Positions 1 through 8,958 of a stretch of 64,000 nucleotides of DNA are shown piece after piece. The notes below the pieces were generated by a model that ran no database searches, was not told the origin of the DNA, and worked only from the letters and a program-made list of their open reading frames with translations. Each line of letters begins with the position of its first letter. The stretch's first letter is position 1. The stretch spans positions 40,015 to 104,014 of the forward strand of contig NZ_JAMBAQ010000007.1 of assembly GCF_023336735.1 (NCBI RefSeq), in the 5' to 3' direction. The DNA comes from Moraxella oculi. Lineage in GTDB: Bacteria; Pseudomonadota; Gammaproteobacteria; Pseudomonadales; Moraxellaceae. The position numbers and the translations under genes are program-made.

Positions 1-908
1 GTTTTGATAAGACGGGGACGCTCACATTGGGGCAAGTAAATCTTTTGAGTGTGGTGAGTCTTGTTGATAAGAATCAAAGCGTAAAGATTGCTGCAGCACT
101 TGAAGTTGGATCAAAGCATCCTGTGGCACGAGCCATATTGACCGCAGCTCATGGATTGCATCTGCCTGCGGTGGAACATGTCATGCATCATACGGCAGGT
201 GGGGTGGAGGGGTGTATTGATGGTATGTCATATCGCATTGGTCATCAGCAGTTCGTCCTACCATCAGGGGAGTTGCCAGCATGCTTGGCTGAATGTTTGT
301 CAGAGCATCAAGCAAATATGTCGGTACTGTTGTCCTGCTTTATTGATGGTGCGTGGCAAGCAGTGGCGAGATTTTATTTTAATGACATCATTCGCCAAGA
401 TGCACGGCAGATGATCGATGATTTAAAGCGGCAGGGCATCACGCCCATCATGCTGACAGGCGATCCTAATCCGAATGCTCTGCTGGTGGCGAAATCTTTG
501 GGGATTGAGCGTGCTTATTTTGGATTAACACCGAAAGATAAAGTTGATCACATCAAGGAATTGCAGCAATCAGGTGCTACAGTGTTGATGGTGGGAGATG
601 GCATCAATGATGCACCTGTATTGGCGGCCGCCAATGTCTCTACGGCGATGGCGGAGGCGGCAGATTTGGCACAGGTATCGGCAGACAGCGTGCTGCTGGG
701 CGGTCGTTTGATGGCGATTGGTTGGGCGATTGCATTGGCCGCCAAAACACGAAAAATCATCCGCCAAAATTTACGCTGGGCATTGATTTATAACAGTTTG
801 GTATTGATTCCCGCGGCGGCAGGTTATGTCCCACCTTGGTTGGCAGCGATTGGTATGTCGTTATCCAGTTTGGTTGTTGTGGCAAATGCCATGCGGCTAA
901 AACACTAA
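1..908 (+). CDS. copA: Copper-type P1B-ATPase, C-terminal part (5' end outside window)
   Basis: The frame is already open at the window edge, and the first readable residues are the phosphorylation motif DKTGT (6-20), so only the catalytic and C-terminal part is present. Visible motifs in order: SKHP (the P1B HP motif in the nucleotide-binding domain), TGDP, GDGINDAP (hinge/Mg site), then two C-terminal membrane helices containing YN and MSLSS. The YN plus MxxSS pair is the signature of P1B-1 Cu+ exporters of the CopA class, which pump Cu+ out of the cytoplasm using ATP. It ends at a TAA just before a bidirectional terminator. Specificity for Cu+ over other metals is inferred from these helix motifs; the metal-binding N-terminus and CPC motif are not in view. 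Confidence 0.9.
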   Translation, partial: FDKTGTLTLGQVNLLSVVSLVDKNQSVKIAAALEVGSKHPVARAILTAAHGLHLPAVEHVMHHTAGGVEGCIDGMSYRIGHQQFVLPSGELPACLAECLSEHQANMSVLLSCFIDGAWQAVARFYFNDIIRQDARQMIDDLKRQGITPIMLTGDPNPNALLVAKSLGIERAYFGLTPKDKVDHIKELQQSGATVLMVGDGINDAPVLAAANVSTAMAEAADLAQVSADSVLLGGRLMAIGWAIALAAKTRKIIRQNLRWALIYNSLVLIPAAAGYVPPWLAAIGMSLSSLVVVANAMRLKH

Positions 909-912
909 ATCG

Positions 913-947
913 AAAAAAATCGCACTCAAAAAAAGTGCGATTTTTTA
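913..947. terminator. Bidirectional rho-independent terminator
   Basis: A 12-bp stem (AAAAATCGCACT paired with AGTGCGATTTTT) with an A-rich side and a T-rich side lies between the convergent copper ATPase and BI-1 genes. It can terminate transcription in both directions. Confidence 0.85.
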
Positions 948-959
948 ATAGGTATGACA

Positions 960-1682
960 TCAATCATCTTGAAGATAGCCAATCAAGCGTAAAAACTCAA
1001 TGTACATCCATACCAGTGTTGATAAAATGCCAATACTATAGGTCCACTCGTATTCTTGTGCAACGCCAGCATGTACACCTTTTTCAACATTGTCAAAATC
1101 CACAAGCAAGCTTAGCGAGGCAATGATGGTAACAAACACACTAAAGCCAATCGCCAATGCACCACCATTGAACAATAGTGGCAAACTTGAACCGAACAAA
1201 ACAAAGCCAAGCTGCACCAAATATAAAATGCCAATCGCAATGACGGCAGACATCACGATGGAGCGAAACTTTTCTGTTACTTTGATGATGCCAGTGGTAT
1301 AAAGTGTCAGCATCACAGCAGCGGTGATGAAAGTGGCGGATAGGGCAGATAGAGGTACGCTAGGATAGCGAAAGTACATGATGGTGCTAAAAGCACCCAG
1401 TAACACACCCTCGCATAAAGCGTATGGTACAGCCACGCTTTTGGCAAGATGAGGCTTGAACGCACTGACCAGACCTAAGCCAATGCCAGCAAACAGACCA
1501 ATCAAGGCAAGTGGATAAAGCATGTTGGGCGAGATGCCACCCATGAGTGCATAAAAAAACACCCCAAACCCAGCGACAGCAGCCAAAGTCAGCAAAAAGG
1601 CACTTTTTTTGACCACGCCGCCAACAGTCATGGCAACATTGCCAACTGCAAGATCGGTGCGACTAATGATGGGATTTGCCAT
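960..1682 (-). CDS. Bax inhibitor-1/YccA family inner-membrane protein
   Basis: A 240-residue, strongly hydrophobic protein with about seven predicted membrane spans and a short soluble N-terminus ending in a KK pair before the first helix. The arrangement and the C-terminal conserved D-N-V-E region fit the BI-1/YccA/YetJ family, whose bacterial members are inner-membrane proteins linked to Ca2+ leak or to modulation of the FtsH protease. Length matches the family. It is a single gene, convergent with the copper ATPase and divergent from nadK. The substrate or partner in this organism cannot be read from sequence. Confidence 0.85.
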   Translation of the reverse strand: MANPIISRTDLAVGNVAMTVGGVVKKSAFLLTLAAVAGFGVFFYALMGGISPNMLYPLALIGLFAGIGLGLVSAFKPHLAKSVAVPYALCEGVLLGAFSTIMYFRYPSVPLSALSATFITAAVMLTLYTTGIIKVTEKFRSIVMSAVIAIGILYLVQLGFVLFGSSLPLLFNGGALAIGFSVFVTIIASLSLLVDFDNVEKGVHAGVAQEYEWTYSIGILSTLVWMYIEFLRLIGYLQDD

Positions 1683-1847
1683 AAATTTTTTCCTTAAAAA
1701 CGAGATGATGACCCGTGATTATATAAGATAGAATTCCAAAAAATCAAGTGTTTTTATGGGTTGTTGCCTGTGTGATTTTATGATGGCTTGGGTTGTTTTT
1801 GGTTTGGGTTTTTTGTTATCATACGCCTTATTTTTCTATTGATTCTT

Positions 1848-2822
1848 ATGTCAAATTTCATCAATAATCACCCAAAGCGTGCGCCATTTCATCGGATTGG
1901 CGTGATGGGGCGTGCTGGTAAAAATAGCGTGGTTGAGAGTTTGAATGAACTCATCGCCTTATTGACCGCTCGCAAGTTGTCCATCATTATTGACACTGAG
2001 ACTGCCGCCATTGAAGGCTTGCATATTGACTTTGATGGGGTTGGGCATCATTTTAAGATTGTACCACGCCAAAAGATGGGCGAGCATTGCGACTTTGTCA
2101 TTGTTGTGGGTGGCGATGGTTCAATGCTGCAAGTAGCGAGCGTGATGGCAGGAACCGATGTCCCTGTGCTTGGCGTTAATCGTGGGCGATTGGGCTTTTT
2201 GGCTGATGTCAATCCTGATGAGCTGACCGAGCGTGTGTCGCAGGTACTAGATGGGAATTACTGGCTGGTAGAGCGTTTTTTACTGACCTTTAAAATCGTA
2301 CAAAATGATGCCGAGGGCAAACCTACCGATGTTGTCCTACATGAAGATGTGGCGCTTAATGATGTGGTGCTGCATGCAGGCAAGTCGGTGCATACGATTG
2401 ACTTTGAACTACACATCAATGGCTCACCTGTTTATCGTCAGCACGCTGATGGGTTGATTGTCGCTACACCAACAGGATCAACCGCCTACGCACTTTCAGC
2501 AGGTGGTCCCATCATTCACCCAACCATTGATGCGATTTGTCTGGTACCCATGCATCCGCATACCCTTTCTAGTCGACCGCTTGTAGTGGCAGGCAGTAGC
2601 CAAATCGCCATCAATATCCACAAGGACAACCGCACCCAGCCCATGGTCGGAGCGGACGGCAAAGCCTCTGCCCCTTTGGATAACGACCAAACCCTACTGA
2701 TTTTTAAGCACGACAAAACCCTATTGTTATTACATCCGCCCAGCTATAATTTCTATGAAGCATGCCGCACAAAGCTCAACTGGAATTTATACAGCGAACA
2801 ATTCTCTTTAAACCTTCACTAA
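1848..2822 (+). CDS. nadK: NAD kinase
   Basis: Phosphorylates NAD+ to NADP+ in the cytoplasm. The GGDG motif (residues 88-91, with the Asp as likely catalytic base) and the downstream NRGRLGFLAD and PTGSTAYALSAGGP motifs are diagnostic for the NadK fold. I chose the ATG at 1848 because the frame can be extended upstream to 1788 only by adding about 20 hydrophobic residues foreign to the family; from 1848 the protein is 324 aa, slightly longer than typical (about 290-300). It is divergent from the BI-1 gene and followed 11 bases later by a DUF1315 gene, so the two are probably cotranscribed. Confidence 0.93.
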   Translation: MSNFINNHPKRAPFHRIGVMGRAGKNSVVESLNELIALLTARKLSIIIDTETAAIEGLHIDFDGVGHHFKIVPRQKMGEHCDFVIVVGGDGSMLQVASVMAGTDVPVLGVNRGRLGFLADVNPDELTERVSQVLDGNYWLVERFLLTFKIVQNDAEGKPTDVVLHEDVALNDVVLHAGKSVHTIDFELHINGSPVYRQHADGLIVATPTGSTAYALSAGGPIIHPTIDAICLVPMHPHTLSSRPLVVAGSSQIAINIHKDNRTQPMVGADGKASAPLDNDQTLLIFKHDKTLLLLHPPSYNFYEACRTKLNWNLYSEQFSLNLH

Positions 2823-2833
2823 CAAAAAAACTT

Positions 2834-3124
2834 ATGAACAAGCACGATATTTTAAATAGCCTAAATCCAGAAATCATCAACAAATTTCGCACTGCCATAG
2901 AAATCGGCAGATGGGAAAACGGCACACGCTTGACAGATGAACAGCGTCAGACCTGCATGCAGGCAGTGATGATATGGGAGCATGAATATCTACCCATTCA
3001 TGAACGCACAGGCTACATTGAAAAACCCAAAGATGACAAAGGTGATATCATCGGTGAGGCGTGTGATGTCGAGCATGAGCATCACTATCCGAATGTTGAG
3101 CGACCTGTGAAGTTTAAGAACTAG
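2834..3124 (+). CDS. DUF1315 (YeaC-like) protein
   Basis: A 96-residue acidic cytoplasmic protein. The N-terminal half (helix with L-N-P-E-I, then G-R-W-E-N-G-T-x-L-T-D-E-Q and Q-A-V-M-I-W-E) matches the DUF1315/YeaC family, which has no assigned biochemical role. I chose the ATG at 2834; an in-frame extension to 2762 would overlap the end of nadK and lacks family similarity. It lies in a probable operon with nadK and is followed by a strong terminator. Confidence 0.8.
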   Translation: MNKHDILNSLNPEIINKFRTAIEIGRWENGTRLTDEQRQTCMQAVMIWEHEYLPIHERTGYIEKPKDDKGDIIGEACDVEHEHHYPNVERPVKFKN

Positions 3125-3139
3125 AAAATGTTTTGACTT

Positions 3140-3180
3140 TTAAAACCCCTGTTGACTACTTTTGTCAATAGGGGTTTTAA
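3140..3180 (+). terminator. Rho-independent terminator after nadK/DUF1315
   Basis: Long stem TTAAAACCCCTGTTGA paired with TCAATAGGGGTTTTAA around a short loop, 15 bases after the DUF1315 stop codon. Confidence 0.8.
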
Positions 3181-3273
3181 GCATTGAAAATCTAAAATAA
3201 TATATTCGAAAGATTGGAGTTTTGACATGTGATTGGCAATTTTAATCCAGTTTCTATGATCAACTTAATAGCA

Positions 3274-3606
3274 TTATTTGGTCAAGGTCTGGATAAGTGT
3301 TAAAACTGCCCTTTTCTGTTCATTAGTCAGTTTTTGCCAAGCTGCATCATAAGAGTTTTGTCGATAATCCACTTTCTTTATACAGTCTTTAAAAAAATAG
3401 TCAATTGGAGTTTGCAAAAGATTAGCAATTTCAACCAAATGAGCTACATTAATTTTGTTCACACCTCTTTCATATCTTGACAGTTGTTGTTGTGATACAT
3501 CTAGTAGTTCTGCCATCTTTTCTGCAGACCATCCTTTTTCTTTGCGTTTTAATTGAATTCTTTTTCCGATTAATTTATCAATCTGAGTGCTGATAATTTG
3601 TGCCAT
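3274..3606 (-). CDS. XRE-family helix-turn-helix regulator
   Basis: A 110-residue protein with a cro/CI-type HTH near residues 15-70: RIQLKRKEKGWSAEKMAEL, then V-S-Q-Q-Q-L-S-R-Y-E-R-G, then an I-x-Y-F-F ending typical of XRE domains. The C-terminal 40 residues are helical and could serve in dimerisation. It is transcribed away from the small-envelope-gene cluster at 3.7-4.7 kb, so it may control that divergent promoter; an inverted ACACTT/AAGTGT pair lies in the shared upstream region. The regulatory target is inference. Confidence 0.85.
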   Translation of the reverse strand: MAQIISTQIDKLIGKRIQLKRKEKGWSAEKMAELLDVSQQQLSRYERGVNKINVAHLVEIANLLQTPIDYFFKDCIKKVDYRQNSYDAAWQKLTNEQKRAVLTLIQTLTK

Positions 3607-3653
3607 CTTAAAACCAAGTTGATTTATAAAATAATCTATTTTTGTTCAAATTC

Positions 3654-3681
3654 ACACTTGAAAGAAGAGTAATAAAAGTGT
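3654..3681. promoter_or_regulatory. Possible XRE operator
   Basis: ACACTT (3654-3659) and its reverse complement AAGTGT (3676-3681) are separated by 16 bases, inside the divergent region between the XRE gene and the small envelope genes. The symmetry suits a dimeric HTH repressor, but it is a short match and unproven. Confidence 0.3.
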
Positions 3682-3740
3682 AAAATATAAAATAATTACT
3701 CATCTATAGACTATTGGAGATTTTATGAGCGATTCTCGCA

Positions 3741-3908
3741 ATGCATTTAGCGGTATTTTTTGGTTTAGTATTTACCGCAGCATCTGTCATTTTGCCTATT
3801 TATGCAGCGATTGTTGATTTCGCACGCGATAAATTTTTATGGGCAGCTGTTGATATTATTGTTTTTCCAATAGGTATGATTCGAGGGTTAATGTACTTCT
3901 TTAATTAA
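3741..3908 (+). CDS. Small (55 aa) membrane protein
   Basis: The frame MHLAVFFGLVFTA... to ...GMIRGLMYFFN has two hydrophobic stretches (about residues 3-24 and 34-52) separated by a short charged loop, so it is probably a two-span inner-membrane peptide. It ends 4 bases before the following lipoprotein gene, suggesting coupling. The ribosome-binding site upstream (GGAGA at about 3716) is better placed for another ATG at 3725 that opens a different frame of only 30 codons. This gene may therefore be translated by reinitiation, or a one-base indel may have broken an originally longer N-terminus. No known family recognised. Confidence 0.55.
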   Translation: MHLAVFFGLVFTAASVILPIYAAIVDFARDKFLWAAVDIIVFPIGMIRGLMYFFN

Positions 3909-3912
3909 TTTT

Positions 3913-4275
3913 ATGGCAAAATTTGTTTTGATATCTATAGTTCTTGCTTTATTGGCTGCGTGTAGTAAGTATGACAGAAATGATATGCTTCAAAAAGCCA
4001 CATCTGATGACGAGATGAGAGAATTATTTGTTGAGCGTAATATAAAGGCTTGTCAGCAGGGTTTTTTGCTTAAGGAGGATGGCTGGGTACAAAATTCTAA
4101 AGAGTCGTGTAATTGTCTCTTGAATTATGCTTCCTACTACATCGGTGGTGATGATATTCGACTTATGATTGCACCTACAACACCTATCGGCGACTATGAA
4201 AAAGAGAGATTAGGAGGATTGTTGTACGATTCTTTGAAATTTGGAGCTTCACAGTGCTTGGGAGGTCTTGATTGA
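3913..4275 (+). CDS. Small lipoprotein, cysteine-rich (paralogue A)
   Basis: A 120-residue protein with a type II signal peptide: hydrophobic core followed by the lipobox LLAAC, giving a lipid-modified Cys at residue 17. The mature part has three further cysteines early, including a C-N-C pair (in S-C-N-C-L-L-N-Y), and one near the end. The following gene encodes a protein of the same plan (C-D-C followed by N-L-Y-F), so the two look like diverged tandem duplicates. It probably sits in the periplasm or outer membrane. Function unknown. Confidence 0.7.
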   Translation: MAKFVLISIVLALLAACSKYDRNDMLQKATSDDEMRELFVERNIKACQQGFLLKEDGWVQNSKESCNCLLNYASYYIGGDDIRLMIAPTTPIGDYEKERLGGLLYDSLKFGASQCLGGLD

Positions 4276-4304
4276 TGTTGAGCAAAGAGAATTAATGGCG
4301 TTTT

Positions 4305-4718
4305 ATGAAAAAGATATTGGTTTTTATTTGTGCTTCAGTCATTTTATCAGATTGTGGTGATATAAACGGCCGTTTTGTTTCGTCTATTGATAAAGAAAAA
4401 AATACTGTGCATTTCTCCTCGGATGATGAATTTAGGAAAGTTTTTGAACAAGAATTAAAAAGAGATTGTTTAAATACTATCCAAAAAGAACATCTAGTAA
4501 ATGGCATGACAGCTGAGTGGTTTTGCGACTGCTCAAATCTTTATTTTATGGATGGAATGGATATCTCAATGGCAAGAAAGATTTTTGAAGAGCCAGAGAA
4601 GGTGTCGGGGCAGGATAAAAATGATTTGGTTGAGAGAGGTAGAGCGCTGCGTTTAATATCCACAAGTCTGTGTATGGGTGATTTTCATGATGGGGAACAG
4701 CCAGGATGGAAACGATAG
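4305..4718 (+). CDS. Small lipoprotein, cysteine-rich (paralogue B)
   Basis: A 137-residue protein with a signal peptide ending in ILSDC, a slightly atypical lipobox with Asp before the Cys. The mature region has a C-D-C motif followed by a helix of the pattern M-D-G-M-D-I-S-M-A-R-K-I, aligning with the C-N-C and G-G-D-D-I-R-L-M-I region of the upstream neighbour. Spacing to that neighbour is 29 bases and a strong terminator follows, so genes 3741-4718 likely form one operon. No functional family recognised. Confidence 0.7.
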   Translation: MKKILVFICASVILSDCGDINGRFVSSIDKEKNTVHFSSDDEFRKVFEQELKRDCLNTIQKEHLVNGMTAEWFCDCSNLYFMDGMDISMARKIFEEPEKVSGQDKNDLVERGRALRLISTSLCMGDFHDGEQPGWKR

Positions 4719-4806
4719 CTCTATCCTATCTATCTACAAAGTTAAAACACTATTTCCTTGTCTATTTTTATATTGCAAAACTTATTTTTTAGTAGATTGC
4801 TTGATC

Positions 4807-4848
4807 AATAGCTTATTCTTTTTTTGAATAAGCTATTTTTTTTTTAAT
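4807..4848. terminator. Strong terminator
   Basis: Perfect 12-bp stem AATAGCTTATTC / GAATAAGCTATT with a T7 loop and a T10 tail on the plus strand. It closes the small-lipoprotein operon and separates it from the convergent ubiB gene. Confidence 0.88.
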
Positions 4849-4861
4849 CGCCAGTTAATTT

Positions 4862-6493
4862 TTATATTAGCATTCTCCAAATCACAAACCCAATCGCCAA
4901 TACATGAAAAATCACGCCCACCCACCAGATTGGTACAGTCAGCCCAATCGCAATCAAACTGACAAAACCGCCCAAAGCGATCCAATCGTGGCGTTTTTGA
5001 TTGAGAAAATCAGCTCGCAAGGCTTGGATTTCTCGTAACTGTTTATCCTGCCTTGCCCCAAGTGCCGCCATTGACTGTACGCCTTGGGTGAGTAGTTTTG
5101 GTAATTCGGCGGTGGATAGTAGTAACTCTGGGGCTTTGGCTTTTATGTCATTGAGATTTTTAATGGGGTCGAGCTGATCTTTGACCCATGCGGTGAGTAT
5201 TGGCTTGGCGAGCGACCAAATGTCAAGCTGTGGATAAAGCTCACGCCCCAATCCTTCGACATGAACCAGTGTTTTTAGTAGCAACATCAGTTGTGGTGGT
5301 ATGCTCATTTGATGACGACGAGCAATATTTAAGATTTCAAATAAGATGCCAGCAAAATCAAGCTCACTCATCGGCTTGGATACCATGGGGCTGACGGTGC
5401 GAGCCATGTCTTTGATGAGTGCGTGTTTGTCAGCTGATGGCGGTATCCAGCCTGCCTGTGCGATGATATCCACAAGTGCTGTGTAGTTGCCATTCATGAC
5501 TGACAACAGCAGGCGAGCGACCACAAGCTGATCTTCACGGCTCATCTCCCCCATGATGGCACAATCCAGCCCTAGGTATCGTGGATTTGCTACGGCATTG
5601 CCATTAGGCAATGTCTCCACAAAAATATTGCCAGGGTGCATGTCGGCGTGAAAGAAGTTATCTCGAAATACTTGGGTAAAGAAGATCATCAGGCCGTTTT
5701 TGGCAAGTATCGCCCTGTCATAGCCAAGTGCATCAAAAGTGGCGGTCTGAGAAATGGGTATTCCAAAAATGCGTTCGGAAACCATCACTGATTTGGTTGC
5801 AAAATACACCTCTGGCACATAAATCAGCTGTGAACCAGTAAAATTATTTCGCATTTTTGTGCTGTTGGCAGCCTCTAATGTCAAGTCCAGTTCATTGAGC
5901 ATGATTTGCCGATACTCTTCAACAATGCTGGTGATGTGCATTGCACGAGCTGCCTCTATGCGGTTTGATAGCCAGATGGCAAGCTCTCTTAGTAACTCAA
6001 AGTCTTCAATGATGGTTTTTTTGATGTTGGGGCGTACGACTTTAACCACCACTTCACGCCCATCGTGTAACGCAGCGGTATGGACTTGGGCAATACTTGC
6101 TGCGGCAAGTGGCTGATCATCAAATCTGGCGAACAGTTCATTAACATGTTTGCCTAGTCCAGTTTTTGGGTGTTGAATTTGCGATTTTATCATCTCAACA
6201 TCAAAAGGAGCGACCTTATCTTGCAAGAGTGATAATTGTTCAATGATTTTTGGAGGGAGTAAGTCTGATCGAGTAGAAAGCAGCTGCCCAAGCTTTAAAA
6301 ATAATGTGCCCATTTCTTCAAGGGCAAGCTTGATGCCCATTGGGTGGTGCGATTTGCCAATGCTGGCTGGATGTAGCCGAATCAATCGAGCCAATGCTGC
6401 CAGCTCTGGCATGCCATCAAGATGTGTGTCTAGACGATGCTTGGCAGCGATTTTGTATAGAGAGAGTAAGCGATTTTTATGAGAAAAGAGCAT
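4862..6493 (-). CDS. ubiB: UbiB, atypical kinase/ATPase for ubiquinone biosynthesis
   Basis: A 543-residue UbiB/ADCK/COQ8 family protein. It carries the family-defining KxGQ motif (KLGQ, residues 67-70), the Ala-rich nucleotide loop AAASIAQVH, an invariant H-x-D-x-H-P-G-N segment (HADMHPGNIF), and two C-terminal hydrophobic helices anchoring it to the inner membrane. UbiB supports aerobic coenzyme Q synthesis, probably by extracting lipid intermediates for the Ubi complex. It is the last gene of ubiE-ubiJ-ubiB, starting 10 bases after ubiJ. Length and gene order match other gammaproteobacteria. Confidence 0.95.
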   Translation of the reverse strand: MLFSHKNRLLSLYKIAAKHRLDTHLDGMPELAALARLIRLHPASIGKSHHPMGIKLALEEMGTLFLKLGQLLSTRSDLLPPKIIEQLSLLQDKVAPFDVEMIKSQIQHPKTGLGKHVNELFARFDDQPLAAASIAQVHTAALHDGREVVVKVVRPNIKKTIIEDFELLRELAIWLSNRIEAARAMHITSIVEEYRQIMLNELDLTLEAANSTKMRNNFTGSQLIYVPEVYFATKSVMVSERIFGIPISQTATFDALGYDRAILAKNGLMIFFTQVFRDNFFHADMHPGNIFVETLPNGNAVANPRYLGLDCAIMGEMSREDQLVVARLLLSVMNGNYTALVDIIAQAGWIPPSADKHALIKDMARTVSPMVSKPMSELDFAGILFEILNIARRHQMSIPPQLMLLLKTLVHVEGLGRELYPQLDIWSLAKPILTAWVKDQLDPIKNLNDIKAKAPELLLSTAELPKLLTQGVQSMAALGARQDKQLREIQALRADFLNQKRHDWIALGGFVSLIAIGLTVPIWWVGVIFHVLAIGFVIWRMLI

Positions 6494-6503
6494 GGCGAAC
6501 AGA

Positions 6504-7115
6504 TCAGTTTGCTTGGTTTTTTAAGGTGTCTAAGCGTGCTTTTTCACGGTCAATGTCAGCTTGCAAGCGTAATAACTCTTGCTTTTTTTGGCTGATGATG
6601 TCATCAAAAGGCGTGTCAGTGGTGGATTGGGTATTGGTCATCAGTGATTTGAATGATGACAGTACAGGTGAAATGACAGGCAGCAGTTCTTGGGTAATTA
6701 AGTGAGTGTAACTGCTGGCACTTTTACCGATGATGTGCTCAATGCGATCCAATAAATCAGGTTGAAACTCATCCATCAAGGCTTTTAATTGCATGGGCAC
6801 ACGATGGTCGCCTTTGATGGGTAGGTTGCCCGATTGACGCATGAGAGACATGAGATGGCTTGGCGTGGCTACTTGAAGCGTGCAGTTGGGTTCTTGAATG
6901 ACACCGCCTTGCGGCTCGAACATTCTTTGGCTGACAGGCTCAAATCGCAAGTGATCCTCACAAAACAAAACATCTACTTTAAATGCAGGCTTGTCAATAA
7001 TCAGGCGTAAGACCTTACCTGATAATGCCATCAGATGACTTCGACTGGTTGGGTCGCATGCAAGCGTGCTATTAATGGCACGCTCAGCAAGACCGAAAGC
7101 TATTACATGAATCAT
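6504..7115 (-). CDS. ubiJ: UbiJ, ubiquinone biosynthesis accessory factor
   Basis: A 203-residue protein with an N-terminal SCP2-like lipid-binding domain and a C-terminal coiled-coil-like helix (ending S-Q-K-K-Q-E-L-L-R-L-Q-A-D-I-D). UbiJ binds polyprenyl intermediates and scaffolds the soluble Ubi metabolon. The identification rests on the domain plan and on the position between ubiE and ubiB; its start codon overlaps the ubiE stop (TGATG), implying translational coupling. Confidence 0.88.
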   Translation of the reverse strand: MIHVIAFGLAERAINSTLACDPTSRSHLMALSGKVLRLIIDKPAFKVDVLFCEDHLRFEPVSQRMFEPQGGVIQEPNCTLQVATPSHLMSLMRQSGNLPIKGDHRVPMQLKALMDEFQPDLLDRIEHIIGKSASSYTHLITQELLPVISPVLSSFKSLMTNTQSTTDTPFDDIISQKKQELLRLQADIDREKARLDTLKNQAN

Positions 7116-7993
7116 CAGCGAGCCTTAAAACCACGATGAACTGCCACAATGCCACCAGTCAGATTGTGATAATCACAGTTGACAAAACCAGCTTGTTCCA
7201 TCATGCCTTTTAAGGTGGTTTGGTCTGGGTGCATGCGAATGGATTCGGCAAGGTATTGGTAGCTTTTGCTATCGCCTGCGACAATCTTACCCATCAAAGG
7301 TAGGGCGGTAAATGAATATAAATCATAAGCTTTGGAGAGTGGTTCAAAGATGGGCTTGCTAAATTCTAGCACCAAAAGTCTGCCACCTGGCTTTAAGACA
7401 CGATGCATGGCTTCTAGTGCTTTTTGTTTGTCAGTAACATTTCTTAGACCAAAGCTGATGCTGACCAAATCAAAAGATTCATCACCAAAAGGCTCTAATG
7501 TTTCGGCATTCGCCAGCACAAAGTCCACATTGTTACAGCCAGCATTGATCAAGCGTGTACGACCGACTTCCAGCATGGCTTCGTTGATGTCGGACAGTAC
7601 GACACGACCAGAGCGTCCCACTTCACGACTAAAAACTTTTGCCAAATCGCCTGTACCGCCTGCAATGTCTAACACCGACTGACCAGTACGCACACCTGAC
7701 AGGCTGATTGCGTAGCGTTTCCATAATCGATGAATGCCAAAGCTCATCAGATCATTCATGATGTCATATTTGGTGGCAACCGAAGTGAAGACCTCGGCAA
7801 CTTTATGCTGTTTTTCTTTGGCGTCCACAGTCTGATAGCCAAAATGCGTGGTAGCACCGATATGTTGAGAATAACGACTGTCTGCATCACTGGCATCAGC
7901 AGGGGCTTGCATGAGTGCTTGATCTTGGGGCTTGCCAGTGGGCAGGATATTAGGATTGATGAAATTGTGATCGGTCTTGTTGTCTTGGCTCAT
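7115..7993 (-). CDS. ubiE: UbiE, demethoxybenzoquinol/demethylmenaquinone C-methyltransferase
   Basis: A SAM-dependent class I methyltransferase acting in ubiquinone (and menaquinone) synthesis. Motif I reads [12 protein letters not shown], and the UbiE-specific segments [17 protein letters not shown] and [17 protein letters not shown] are present. The protein is 292 aa, about 40 longer than E. coli UbiE, because of a polar N-terminal extension before the conserved FGYQTV. The first ATG is supported by an AGGAAG ribosome-binding site, so the extension may be real. First gene of the ubiE-ubiJ-ubiB operon. Confidence 0.95.
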   Translation of the reverse strand: MSQDNKTDHNFINPNILPTGKPQDQALMQAPADASDADSRYSQHIGATTHFGYQTVDAKEKQHKVAEVFTSVATKYDIMNDLMSFGIHRLWKRYAISLSGVRTGQSVLDIAGGTGDLAKVFSREVGRSGRVVLSDINEAMLEVGRTRLINAGCNNVDFVLANAETLEPFGDESFDLVSISFGLRNVTDKQKALEAMHRVLKPGGRLLVLEFSKPIFEPLSKAYDLYSFTALPLMGKIVAGDSKSYQYLAESIRMHPDQTTLKGMMEQAGFVNCDYHNLTGGIVAVHRGFKAR

Positions 7994-8092
7994 GAGACTT
8001 CCTGCTAACTTTATGAATGATGAATGATGGTAATGATACTATAAAATGGTCAATTTTTATACACAATCTATGAAACAACCTAAAAAAATGTG

Positions 8093-8824
8093 TCATTCGT
8101 CATAGATTTTCCCATGTCGATGAATGCGTTCAATGGTGGCAAGTTCATTTTTAGTGAAAGGCACGATAAAATCATCAATGTTCTTAATACTTTTGATGGC
8201 AAAAAGCCCATCGTGAATGAAATCATATAGGGGTTGGTAGCCATGACGGTAAGCGGCAGATTTAGCAAGCGAAAATGCTTGGTATAATAACAATGAATCA
8301 AACTGAGCATAAGATGCCATACAAACGGCTTGTATGTCTTTGATTTGATTGGTTCGTAGTGATTGGGAATCAAGGCTGTGGTAGGCAAAGACCATCATCT
8401 CATCGCTGATACCACTTGCTTGATATTGCTGATGGCACAAGGGGGTTTGACGAATGAACTGGGCGACTTGCAAATCCAATTCCACTGCCAAAATGGCAGA
8501 CTTGATGCCTAAAATGCCTGTCGCCAATGTCTTTTTTGGAATCAGTTTTTCGAGGCGACCTGAACCAATTAGGGCATTATTGCCTGCGGTCAGCAGTTGA
8601 TCAACCAAGGTGTCAAAATCCTGACTGCCATAAATGCGATCGATCAGATAATGAGCAAAGGCTGCGGTGTTTGGATTGGCAAATAAAGCATGATTGCTTT
8701 GATGAATACGCTGTTTTTGCCATCGTTGTACCGCAAGGAAAATGGCTTGTAATTGTTGATCGGCATGGTGTGGTAGTGCTTGGTAGGCAGTGAGTGTTTT
8801 TACCAATTCTTCAACATGAGACAT
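8093..8824 (-). CDS. FFLEELY-motif-like hypothetical protein
   Basis: A 243-residue soluble helical protein. The segment A-A-F-A-H-Y-L-I-D-R-I-Y-G-S-Q-D-F resembles the motif after which the FFLEELY family of Pseudomonas/Acinetobacter proteins is named; that family has no known function. The start at 8824 is preferred over the upstream in-frame codon at 8845 because AGGAGA lies six bases before it. It is divergent from the phosphate transporter, so the Pho box between them could affect it too. Confidence 0.6.
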   Translation of the reverse strand: MSHVEELVKTLTAYQALPHHADQQLQAIFLAVQRWQKQRIHQSNHALFANPNTAAFAHYLIDRIYGSQDFDTLVDQLLTAGNNALIGSGRLEKLIPKKTLATGILGIKSAILAVELDLQVAQFIRQTPLCHQQYQASGISDEMMVFAYHSLDSQSLRTNQIKDIQAVCMASYAQFDSLLLYQAFSLAKSAAYRHGYQPLYDFIHDGLFAIKSIKNIDDFIVPFTKNELATIERIHRHGKIYDE

Positions 8825-8929
8825 AAAACTTCTCCTTGGTTGCATTGATGATAATGTTGGGTTTTTTGAGTCAATTTCAATCAGTCAAAGATGACAAAAA
8901 TTGGTGCATTGTTTGATAATGTGGTAAAA

Positions 8930-8958
8930 TTGTCATAAAACTGTCATATTTGTTATAT
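8930..8958 (+). promoter_or_regulatory. Probable PhoB-binding site (Pho box) upstream of pit
   Basis: TTGTCATAAAACTGTCAT (8930-8947) matches the 18-bp Pho-box consensus CTGTCATAWAWCTGTCAY at 17 positions, with a degenerate third repeat after it at the same 11-bp period. A TATATA -10-like element (8954-8959) follows. Position and direction suit activation of the transporter at 9075 by PhoB under phosphate limitation. Confidence 0.65.

Noticed and set aside
7332..7682. Plus-strand 116-codon frame inside ubiE
   Set aside because: It is a complement of a well-conserved methyltransferase gene and has no start signal of its own.
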